Below are positions 51,360 through 61,599 of a stretch of DNA of 64,000 nt, in pieces; position 1 is the stretch's first letter; each line of letters starts with the position of its first letter. The position numbers were made by a program, and so were the translations under genes. The stretch is from Margaritifera margaritifera (taxonomy: Eukaryota > Mollusca > Bivalvia > Unionida > Margaritiferidae). The notes below the pieces were generated by a model. That model was given only the letters and a program-made list of their open reading frames with translations, had not been told where the DNA came from and did no database searches. The stretch spans positions 588,001 to 652,000 of the forward strand of contig JAQPZY010000953.1 in NCBI GenBank assembly GCA_029931535.1, written 5' to 3'.

Positions 51360-53051
51360 TGTAACAGCCCTCGATTGTAGAGGTGTCCAACTTTATTTGT
51401 ATTTTCCTTTCGGCCCCTCACCATGTACAGTCTACTCAAAACATGTGTTCGTCGATTGCAACATTCGCGAGCTCAAATTCGTAATGGATATGCAATATTT
51501 GTTGCTAATTTTAATCTCACTTGAGTTAAGGATGATAAATATTGGCAGTTACCATGTATTAGCGCTAACAATATCAGTAGAAGTTCAATTTTCGTAGCAA
51601 TACAGTCACAACGCATCTCGTCTTTCCTTACAGTGGAATCTCCCATAATACCTTTCGGTATCCGGAGTCCGCGTTTCATTCGTGACGTCAGGGGTCACAG
51701 AGGTTAAGGTTTGGGCAGAGAGTATATAAACCTCGACCGACTGATAGCGTCGCATGATAGCGTCGCATCGACGTAAATGGCCGAATGGCCGCACACGTCG
51801 TTAATCAAACGAACGAACGAACGATAGCGTCGCATCCCTGCACTCAGAGTGGTTACTAGAATCACGCAAAATTTATTTTTGGGATAGTATTGGGTGGGGT
51901 ACATTTAGAAGAGGTAATAACACAAAACATTTGTTTGAAGAATATTTGTTTTAATCAGTTAATACTTTTATTAAGATTTAGACAAACTTTCATATTTATC
52001 TTTACACTGAAGTAAATTTCATATCAATGGAAACGTCAGTGATCCAGAAGTCGCAGACTACAGGCGTTAGCAGTATTGTACACCTCCATATACTCCTTCT
52101 AAAACATGGATACACAAAATACTTTTTCTTCTGTTTGAAAGTGTAGGTTCATAACACAGAATCTCTCATAATTTATTTATTTATTTTTGATGTGTTCGTT
52201 TTGAGCAGACGTCACGTCACCCCCCACCCACCCCCACCCCCGTTTGCTTTAACATTAAGGTAGTTAATGGTTGAGGTATAAGCAGATCTAAAGATTGTAG
52301 TGAGTTGTGATCATTTTCTTTTATTTGCAACTGTAATATAAATTCTTGTATACTTAGAAATTTCCATTCATATATTTTATTAACAATTTGACTATTTGAC
52401 TACTATTCACTCTGTGGATTGTTAACAAGTAATATACTCCATTAAGGAGCATAGATAAATTACACTTTATTAATATAAAGTATGAACTCTTTTATTGTGA
52501 TATTGATGAATTTATTATCATGTCTGTCTTGTTCATCATAAAAGGCTGCAGTTCTCAACACACATTCTAGCAACCTTATCTTTGTCTGTGTGTTATTTAA
52601 AAGATCCACTCAGGTTAAGAAAGTCCAATTAGGAGGACAGACCCTTGTGTGGTGGGCGATATCAGCGACTTAGTTGTTTCTTTGTTTATCCTTTCTTCTC
52701 GCTATCATATTTATCGTTACTTCTTTGCCTCGACCTTTCTATCGTCTCTTTTTCCACAGATAAGGATTGAACACCAGGCAGAGTTGCAGAATAGCGGAAG
52801 TAGAGCAGAGTTCATCCTTACTGTTCATAATCTTCTCTAGTCTCTGTCATTCACCTTTAGTCTCTCCACCATACTTCTCAATTCTCACTATCATCTAGTG
52901 ATTGTGGGGAGAACTCTTTTTCCAGAATGAGCAAATAGAAAGCAGTAGTTCCAGTAGCTGTTTAACTCTAGAGCTCTCTCTACGTCATAACTGTATTTAT
53001 TCTTGATTCGTTCTTTCTATCACTCTACGATTTACAATATTACACACCTAT

Positions 53052-53118
<67 letters not shown>

Positions 53119-53374
53119 GGTGTTATGTGACAGTTCCAGAACTGTAGCAGTACCTGGGTTCCTGAAAGAAATACTAAACAGTCTCATCTATTCTATTCAG
53201 TCTTTTACTTCTTCTTTTCTTCGTCTTATCTCTTTCTTCACACATTTCTCCCGTTTCTTTAGGGGTGGTGGCAGCATATTACTAAGTACGCTGATGACCA
53301 CATATATGGTATAAATCGCGGCATATACTTCTGTAAATGTTCTCATGTGTAAAGTAAAGTCCCGGCACGTTACA
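51360..53374 (+). mobile_element. LTR-like insertion in the (TA)n tract of D2
   Basis: This ~2-kb segment splits the TA/GA tract that is continuous in D1. It begins tgtaacagccc and ends ggcacgttaca, imperfectly complementary ends as in many LTRs. It carries a TATA box (about 51722, tatataaa) followed by repeated 'gatagcgtcgcat' motifs, a long CT tract (53053-53116) and a 'gtggtggcagc' stretch near 53264 resembling a primer-binding site. No coding domain is seen. A solo LTR or partial element is the likely reading. The TA flanks hide any target duplication. Confidence 0.45.
53053..53116. repeat. (CT)n microsatellite
   Basis: About 32 CT dinucleotides inside the D2-specific insertion. Confidence 0.95.
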
Positions 53375-53507
<133 letters not shown>

Positions 53508-54377
53508 GACAGTGCATGCACGATACAATGGTATCATTACTCACTGGGGTAGAAACTTCGTTTGTAGGAGTGTCAGTTTAAGGTATTACACCACCGTTAG
53601 AAATGTGGTTTCCCCGTTAAGACCAGACAATGGTGTCTAAATAAATAGATCCTCTCAACCAGGTATTTCAGTTAGAGCCTTTAATATATTTATAATTATA
53701 GTGCGAGCACTGTATATAGAGAGGATGTAAATAAAGTTAAAAATGTTGTTTAATGAAAAGGTTGATCAGATTGGCGCAATGGATATAGTGAATGGACAGT
53801 ATTCGTAAAGTATCGAATTTGTAGCATATATTCTTTTCTAAGTTGATCTACGAGAAACATATCGGCGGTATTGGCTCTAGCTCTCGGTTTTTTTTTTTTT
53901 TTTTTTTGGGGGGGGGGGGGGTAGCGCCGTTTTAAACAAATCGAGCTTCAAAATCTGCTACATAAAAAAACGAAACTTGGTTCTCAAAGTTCAAAAGTCT
54001 ATGTGCCCTCGGGTGCAGAGGATAGATAGATATAAATATAGATGTATAGATAGATAGATAGATATCACATCACAAAAGAAAACCCAATCAAATAAAAACA
54101 CAATTTACACCGTTATAATAACAAAATGTCATTTTTCTGTAATAGTTCTCATTGCTCGGAGAAAAATAAAGCTTACGTACATCCTTAACTCATTAAATAT
54201 CAATTTTGCATACATTATTGTATTTTAATCAAATGATCAAAACAGAAGAATAGCTCCTAAGTCGGCAATTTTACCAGACTTTTACCAGACTTTTTGTTCT
54301 ACATATTTGTTTTATTTTTCTTTTTTTTATTTCATTGCTTTGTATTTATGCCTATTATAGTTAGTTGCATGTCGTTT

Positions 54378-54499
54378 ATCATACATATCCAGCATGTCTA
54401 TCATACATATCCAGCATGTCTATCATACATATCCAGCATGTCTATCATACATATCCAGCATGTCTAACACTTTGTCTAACACATATCCAGCATGTCTAA
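54378..54499. repeat. 22-bp minisatellite, D2-specific
   Basis: About five copies of 'catacatatccagcatgtcta', where D1 (near 28750-28775) has a single copy. Confidence 0.85.
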
Positions 54500-54595
54500 C
54501 ACTTTGGCTCAAAAGTTCCTTAAGAAAATAAATTTTTAAATATTTTCAAGTATTTCCTCGAGATTACAAGTTTTATATTGGTATCAAATGGCCAG

Positions 54596-54819
54596 CTCTT
54601 CCGAATTCCCTGCCTGATGATGACACACAGACGTCACCAGGAACCATCACCTCTCCAGGATTTGGTGGGATCTCTCCGTACAGTTCTACAAAGGCGGATT
54701 ACCAGAAGTCAAATCATTTTTTATATTTATTTTATTACTTTTGATGTTCCAAATGGAAACAATCAGTGTAACAACGGCGACAGGTTGGAAATATTGTGTA
54801 GCTTCAAGGATAGCAGTCG
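54596..54819 (+). pseudogene. CUB exon, D2 copy, frameshifted
   Basis: Same acceptor (ggccag) and donor (gtaaat) as the D1 exon, but 224 bp against 238. About 20 nt around the conserved Trp are missing and about 6 nt are gained just after, a net shift of the frame that leads to a TGA. A codon for Gly after the last Cys has also become Ser. Together with the broken sushi-like exon this marks D2 as a pseudogene of the sushi-CUB block. Confidence 0.8.
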
Positions 54820-55311
54820 GTAAATATCTACGTGTATTGCTTGTTTAATGTATTTTTCCTCCTCTCTTCCTTCTTCTTATTCTTCCTCTCCATGTTTTCA
54901 TCATCAAAATCAGCATTAACTGCAGCATCCTTGTCATGCACGTCGTGATTATCATCATCGTAATCATCGTCGTCATCGTTTCCTTTTGGAATGGAAAATT
55001 TGAAATTCTATTGGCAATATAGCGTCAAGTGGAATTTGTCTTAATTTTATGCGTATATTTTAAAGACAAGTCAAACTACTGAATATGCATATCATGAGAC
55101 GCAACATAAAATAGCATCATACGTCCTACATAACGACGTCAGGTACCTGCTTGGGGTTTCTCGACGATATGTCCATTAGAAACATCCCCTAATGAGACTC
55201 AGAGGTCATTCGAGGCATTCATTTAAATCAGATCGATGCAAATTTTTAGAAAGTATACCCAAGTGCGTCGTTTACTTTAGTTCGGTCGAAATACTCACCT
55301 TTTCATCACGA

Positions 55312-55459
55312 AGAACCCCCGATCCACGCGAAGCTACTGGCAAGCTTTGTCACATATCCACTTTTGCCGAGCCCGAGACCCGAACCCACGCGGACAGAGG
55401 TGAGATGTCAGTGATTTGTAAAGGCGGTCGTCTTAGACCACTCGACCACCCAGGGCCCC
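55312..55459 (-). mobile_element. SINE, truncated D2 copy
   Basis: Corresponds to the 5' (tRNA-like) part of the SINE at 30036-30292. The 3' part was removed by the deletion that also joined 'cttttcatcacgaa' directly to the SINE body. Confidence 0.8.
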
Positions 55460-55509
55460 AGTATTACTTTGTCGCATCGTTTACGATCCTAGACATTTTT
55501 TGTACTGTA

Positions 55510-57900
55510 TACAATTTGTGGGTCAAAGTTTGCCATATCCCTATCTTAACTTCCCATGTTAGAGCTGACATAGACCATTGTACAACAATGAAGAAAAGCC
55601 GCCAGTTGAGTTGATTTCGGAATTATAATTAATATTTGGAAGCGGAAACGTTTGAAATAGTTCCATGTATAAACAACTTTTCATTCAAATAGGCCTGCCC
55701 TTTAACTCCTAAACTGATAGTTTATGTCAAATTCAAGGTCTAAACTGCTCAGCCGATGAATCTGGTTTACAGCTCCACTTGCTGCACAGACTGTTTGTCC
55801 GCGGGGCAGCATCGTTTATAGTCGACATCTAAATTAATTATTGCGTTCCATTTGATGAAGAAGAAGTTGATACATTCTAAATTACTTTGCTACATCTGCT
55901 AAGATCTATTGGTTCGCTCCAAAATTGCACAATTTTCCGTTACTTTTCCGAATTCATTTGATAATTAAGTAACATTGTTACCGAATTATGTATATGGAAT
56001 CTATAATGTGCCTAAACGTTTGTCCTATGACTGTAGTTTAAAATTGTGTCAAATAGTGAGTCACATTTAAGATTGGTTAAGTTGTACTTTAGTCAAATAA
56101 ACAACATGTTTACTGACCTTTTGTTCAAGGTCAGAGCTGTTTTACCGTACTTCTAGTATTTTTCCATTAGATAGACGCATTTAGTATTGCATTCTGGGTC
56201 GAAATATGATACGTTTCCTGTTGTGAAATGTGGCATTTGCAAAATGTATAAAAGACCTGAATATATGAATTATATTCATTAAATTTTAAATCTTGAGTTG
56301 AAAACATCTGTTTTTACGATCAGTTTTGGAATCATCAGATGTTTGAAAACACAGCCGTGCTGTTATCTTGTAGTGATGTAATATTGTAATGCTGTAATGC
56401 TGTACAAATAATTCGACTGTAATTATTTATTGGAACATCCAGTGGAGTTACCTCAAGTATTCATCAACCTTTAGATTTATATTTATGACTTCCGGATGCC
56501 TGTGAACATTCTTAAAGATGATCTGGATTACATTATTGTTGGTACATCGGAACATTACAGACTCATTCATTCGGAACAATCTTTCATTCGCAACATTCGT
56601 TCATTACAAAGACTCATTCGTTCATTTCGAAAATTCATTTAGAAGATTCATTAATCCGGAACATTCATTCATTTGGAACATTTTATAGTTTCTATATATA
56701 CAGGACTTGTGATTAAGACACTAATAATTGTTGGATTATTTGGATTTTAACACACGATACTGTAAGTGTATTCCGAATTTCACGTTAATTATTTAGAAAT
56801 AAATTGTTTGTTGATTTTTTACAAACATTGTTGGTTTAACTTTCTTTTTGTTACGTTTGTTCTTACCATAGGATCGTAGCAAAAATCATCAGGCGTTGGT
56901 GCAAGTTTCTTGCAGATATTAACTTGTGGTGGCAGTGCGGGTTCTAGAGAAGCTAAATCGCCACCAGAGGAACAGTCGAAGTCAAGATAGCCAATGCATT
57001 ACATGACGATGGCCTGTTAAAAAAAAATAACAGTTATATTTTAAGATATCCTAAATTCGTTTTGTTACGAATTTTGAAAATCTTTACAAATGGAACAATT
57101 TGAAAACTCGCTTTCTCTCCCCACTGGTATATGCAGAATGGAATATTACATCGGTCCCATGTATCACTGCGGACAATGTATAAAATATAAAATCTTAAGT
57201 TTTCATTAACACACATTCATGCATTCAGTAGGTTATTGTACCTTTTTAGTACAATCGTAAGACACTCTAAATTAGTTAGACTGGTTGCGTAATTATTTTA
57301 TTAAAGCTCTACAATAAGACCTTTATTTTATATTTATAAAATGCGACTCGATGTTCTGTTTCCGGTAAGTGAAAACATTCAGTTTATTTGGACCTTTCCA
57401 TAATCATGTGTGAAAATATCAACTTCGGTGGTGTCTGATTATTGGGAACATGTCTTGAAAGATGAAACAAAATAAGTGTTTCAATGTTTATTACGACTTA
57501 AATTTCTGCACAAGAAAAATCGCTATGGCATTTCAGGATTAAATATATCAATGACATTTTTGTTATAAAAGAAGACCTCAAGGGAGATTAGTGTATTCGC
57601 TAATTGAGTTACTTCTGTGAATAAATGTTATTATTCTTATTATTATTATTCTTATTATTATTATTGTTATTATTAAAAACATAGGAGCTACATATATACT
57701 TATCGAGTAAATCACGTCTTAAAATGGACGAATATAACCTTCTGATTGGCTTATGGCAGCGAAGACATTTATCGTGAAATGCTGATTCTCTTTTTATGAG
57801 CAGAATAAAAATTAACTATAGTTTTCCATGACATATCCAGACATTTGACATGCAGCAAATGTCCCAAGAATTCAGATATACGACCAAGTTATATGTCCTA
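55510..57900. other. D2-only block with an LTR-like stretch
   Basis: No exon recognised. Within it, about 55975-56925 has an LTR-like order of signals: start tgttaccg, TATA box at about 56245 (tataaaa), aataaa at about 56798, and 'ggtggcagtgcggg' at about 56928 resembling a tRNA primer-binding site. No reverse transcriptase follows. ATT repeats lie near 57635-57675. Confidence 0.3.
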
Positions 57901-57911
57901 AGAATTGTGTA

Positions 57912-57914
<3 letters not shown>

Positions 57915-57987
<73 letters not shown>
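57915..57987. repeat. (TA)n microsatellite
   Basis: About 36 TA dinucleotides, directly followed by the hammerhead-like sequence region. Confidence 0.95.
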
Positions 57988-57989
<2 letters not shown>

Positions 57990-58033
57990 GACACAAAAAT
58001 TGTTAATGGAGCAAATACAAAACAGTCTTACAA

Positions 58034-58066
58034 CGTTTCGAGCTTAACAGGCTCTTCGTCATGGGA
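58034..58066 (-). ncRNA. Degenerate hammerhead-ribozyme-like motif
   Basis: The minus strand reads ccatgacgaagagc, a 7-nt loop, gctcgaaacg. This resembles the hammerhead core (CUGANGA, stem II, GAAAC) with a 4-bp stem II (gagc/gctc). The first core C is replaced by A and one A is unpaired, so self-cleavage is doubtful. Similar motifs are carried by Penelope-like retroelements of invertebrates. No such ORF is present here. Confidence 0.3.
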
Positions 58067-58263
58067 CGAAACAATTTACATCCACAAAACAAACACTAAA
58101 CACAAAACCCAAGACGAATTCTTGACTCCTACATGTTTAAATGACGGGGAAATAAACAAACAAACAATACACAATAGAAGAAAGAAAGAAGACAAATTTA
58201 ATAAACGATCTAAAACGGGTAAACTACATATCTATGTTATGCTGCCATCAACCCAACAAAGCT

Positions 58264-58700
58264 GTAATACGTACAGACTTTGAATCCCAGTCATCTAAAA
58301 TATAATGATTTTTCATAGTTTTTATTGGACCATTTCCCAATGACAACTTTTACAAAAGTGTATAGTGTCCGACTTTTTTGTACTTAGTTGCAGTAGATAC
58401 ATGCTTAAGCAATTAATTAAGCTCTCATCGTTTTTTTTTATTGTTTTTTTTTTTTTTTTTCCAAGGAGGAAAATAAGTCCAGAAAAATGTGTTGTGGTTT
58501 ATTAGTTTGAATCCCAGTCATCTTAAATATAACGATTTTCCATAGTTTGTATTGGACCATATCCCAATGACAACTTTTATAAAAGTGTATAGTGTCTGAC
58601 GTTTTCTTGACATGTACTTAGTTGCAGTAGATACTTCCTTAATTAATTAATTAAGCTCTCATTGTTTTTGTTTGCTTAGTTTTTAAACTATTTTATTATT
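58264..58700. repeat. Direct duplication of ~230 bp, D2 region
   Basis: The stretches beginning 'tttgaatcccagtcatc' at about 58279 and 58507 both run through 'ccaatgacaactttta', 'agtgtatagtgtc', 'gtacttagttgcagtagata' and 'attaattaagctctcat'. They are diverged by scattered substitutions. Confidence 0.85.
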
Positions 58701-59115
58701 TTGTCCAAGGTGGACAATAACTCTAGATGTGCGAGTAATATTTTATTAGTTGGTTATTACTAACTATTTCCGTTTTATATACATTACAAAAACTTAACTA
58801 TATTAAAGTACAACAAATTCAAGGAGTGATAATAATACTACTAAAACGGTACTTAAAGTTTAGCAACTGAACAATATTGTATAATAAAAGATGGTTCAAA
58901 TTGGTGTATGCATGTTTTATTGAAGGAGTTTAAAGGTTAATGCGATAACTATATCAACAACATCGAAATTATCAATGATATTGATGTATGTATGTATGCA
59001 TTAAGACTAGGACATCGTTGTCTGCTCTCGATCATACTTCAAGTTTAGTTTAATACAAAATTGCGCTAATTCGACGAAACTGATTCTTGTGATGTTTAAC
59101 AGAAGTGGGCTGTAT

Positions 59116-59120
<5 letters not shown>

Positions 59121-59187
<67 letters not shown>
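59121..59187. repeat. (TA)n microsatellite
   Basis: About 33 TA dinucleotides at the resumption of D1 homology. Confidence 0.95.
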
Positions 59188-59191
<4 letters not shown>

Positions 59192-59397
59192 GTTTTAACG
59201 ATTGTTTGTTTCTCCTCCTCATTCAGTCTACAATCATTATTAACAAAGAGATCGTTAATAACTTCCTATACCCACCTGCAGACTGTCTATTTTGTATATT
59301 ATCAATCGTCACCAAGCTCCGTTCATTCAGCTGTTTATTATTTCCGATAATTAACGTCTACAGCAAATGATTGACAACATATTGACATTTTACATCA

Positions 59398-59644
59398 GGG
59401 GCCCCAGGTGGCCGAGTAGTCTAAGGCGCTGGCTTTTACAGATCACTGACATCTCACCTCTGTCCTCGTGGGTTCGAGTCTCGGCCTCGCCTAACGTGGA
59501 TATGTGAGAAAGTAGCTTCCCGTGGGTCGGTGGTTCTTCCCGGGGTTTCTCGGGTTCTTCCTCGACCAAATATACTGGCCTCCATGTATAGCCTAACATG
59601 TGCTGCAAAATGGCGTTCAACCCATAACAACCAACTAACAACCA
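59398..59644 (+). mobile_element. tRNA-derived SINE with target-site duplication
   Basis: Starts ggggccccaggtggccgagt (tRNA-Leu-like, A-box tggccgagtagtc), has a B-box (gggttcgagtc) near 59470, and ends with 'cccataacaaccaactaaca', the AAC-rich tail. It is flanked by a perfect 13-bp repeat, acattttacatca, at 59385-59397 and 59645-59657. The D1 counterpart (about 35025-35037) has one copy of the site and no SINE. Confidence 0.92.
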
Positions 59645-60741
59645 ACATTTTACATCACAGTAGGTGACGTTCCTAGAAAGAAACAAGCAAGGAAAAAGTC
59701 ACCATGAACTTAAGTTGTCAAGCATGCTTTCAAAACCGCACACGTGCGGATTGTCCTGGCCCAACGATGCTGAGGAAATAATTTCTAAAGTATTTTAGGA
59801 AAGTTATAAATATAAACATCAAGGGTCAGCATCAAGGGGGAGGGGGGAGACAATCAATAATTGATAGCAATTGTTTAATTTATCCACTGCGTTCATCACT
59901 TCATGAACGCTTAAAAAGTACTTTAAATCCATATAAGAAGAGAAGGTCAAACTCCGCTCGCGAAGCTAGTTTTTTCTGGTAACTTGTTGTAGCGAGTGAA
60001 GCGGGCTGTTTGGGTAAAGTGTATATATAGAACAAAGAAAGAAAACACTATACATTAGCAGACAGAAAACAGTGGCACCGGAAGTGCCTATAGTCACAGT
60101 GTTTTATCTTCCAGCGTGATGCACATGTTCCATCACGGAAACAAAACGAATAAAGGCGAATAAGTATTAGTAAAGTTCATCATATATTATATCCTTTGCC
60201 ATGGGACATCTTCGCCGTTTATATCTATAAGATTTGGATTTTGCAGCTATTTCATTGACAATATCAAGAAATATTTCTTGCAACTCAAGAACATTACCTT
60301 ACAGAAGCAAGGAACACGCACAAGCCACTATACGTCGTATCCCTTCCAAGCTTGTGAAAAATCAGATATCTCTGGATACAGACACTGTATAGCTCATAAT
60401 ATATTAATATCACTTGTCTAAATACCGTTCAATTGAATACAGTGTAACTCTGTGTTTGGGAAAATGCGCAGAGTTCGTCATTAGTAAAGACAATGAAAAA
60501 AATCAAAATATTGTTTATGTTCGTTCAATTTCTTTCGCCGTTTCGCTTCGATGCGCTCTCCATAGCTGCAGTAAACATTGTAATTTGTCTGTGCTATAGT
60601 TTATAAGTGCTTTGCATGATAGGTAGTAGTAATATTGAGTGAATATTCAGTTTATATCAATACAAAATGGCGACGACTGTGTTTTAATTGTAATTAACAG
60701 TGTAAATTACATAATTTACTAATACTCGTAAAATAACAATA

Positions 60742-60762
60742 TATATGCTACTATTACCACTA

Positions 60763-60794
<32 letters not shown>

Positions 60795-60839
60795 GCTGCT
60801 TCTACTACCACTACTACTACTACCACTACTACTACTACC

Positions 60840-60880
<41 letters not shown>

Positions 60881-60913
60881 CACTACTACTACTACTATTA
60901 CTACTACTACTAC
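60742..60913. repeat. Expanded (ACT)n trinucleotide tract
   Basis: About 57 triplets with interruptions. The D1 equivalent is about 28 nt. It reads as poly-Ser or poly-Leu in frames that are not genes. Confidence 0.95.
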
Positions 60914-61235
60914 ATAAAAACATGATTATTCTTTCTTTTTTGAGGTACAATAAGTTTCATACAATCCATTTCGGAAGAGCTTCGCCCGTTAACGACCTCT
61001 TTTTCTATTATCTGAAAAACAACCGTTTCAATTTACCTGTGGAATAGAGTTATAACCAATCACAACAGCAGCAGCAACAACAAAAACAACAATAACAAGT
61101 TTAGGCAGGATGTAGTTTTAACATTTTGGTCAAATTACAACAACTCATTCAAATAACTTTAAAGGCAGGAATTTGATACCGGTTGGTTTTTAAATGTGCA
61201 AGTGTGAAGTCATGCTTAAGTATCGACACAATCAG

Positions 61236-61583
61236 GTACGTCACTATCCAATCAGGTGTCTATTCAGACACGTCACTATCCAATCATGTATTCAGGTACG
61301 TCACTATCCAATCAGGTATCTATTCAGGTACGTCACTATCCAATCAGGTATCTATTCAGGTACGTCACTATCCAATCAGGTATCTATTCAGGTACGTCAC
61401 TATCCAATCAGGTATCTATTCAGGTACGTCACTATCCAATCAGGTATCTATTCAGGTACGTCACTATCCAATCAGGTATCTATTCAGGTACGTCACTATC
61501 CAATCAGGTGTCTATTCAGGTACGTCACTATCCAATCAGGTGTCTATTCAGACACGTCACTATCCAATCAGGTGTCTATTCAG
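61236..61583. repeat. 32-bp minisatellite, D2-specific expansion
   Basis: Eleven copies built on 'cgtcactatccaatcagg' plus 'tatctattcaggta', most at exactly 32 bp. D1 (about 36397-36425) has one copy with the same flanks. Because 32 is not a multiple of three and the unit lacks stops in all three forward frames, long ORFs appear in every forward frame. These are not genes. Confidence 0.92.
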
Positions 61584-61599
61584 AGGTGTATTGACTATC

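Noticed and set aside
54578..54823. 81-residue ORF over the D2 CUB exon
   Set aside because: Its first half reads a different frame from the CUB domain and it joins the CUB frame only after the indels, so it is a by-product of the frameshift.
59398..59490. Possible tRNA-Leu gene
   Set aside because: It has A- and B-box sequences but no stable cloverleaf, and it is the head of a SINE with a tail and target duplication.
60684..61047. Poly-Ser and poly-Leu ORFs
   Set aside because: Frames through the (ACT)n tract, which is nearly absent in the D1 copy.
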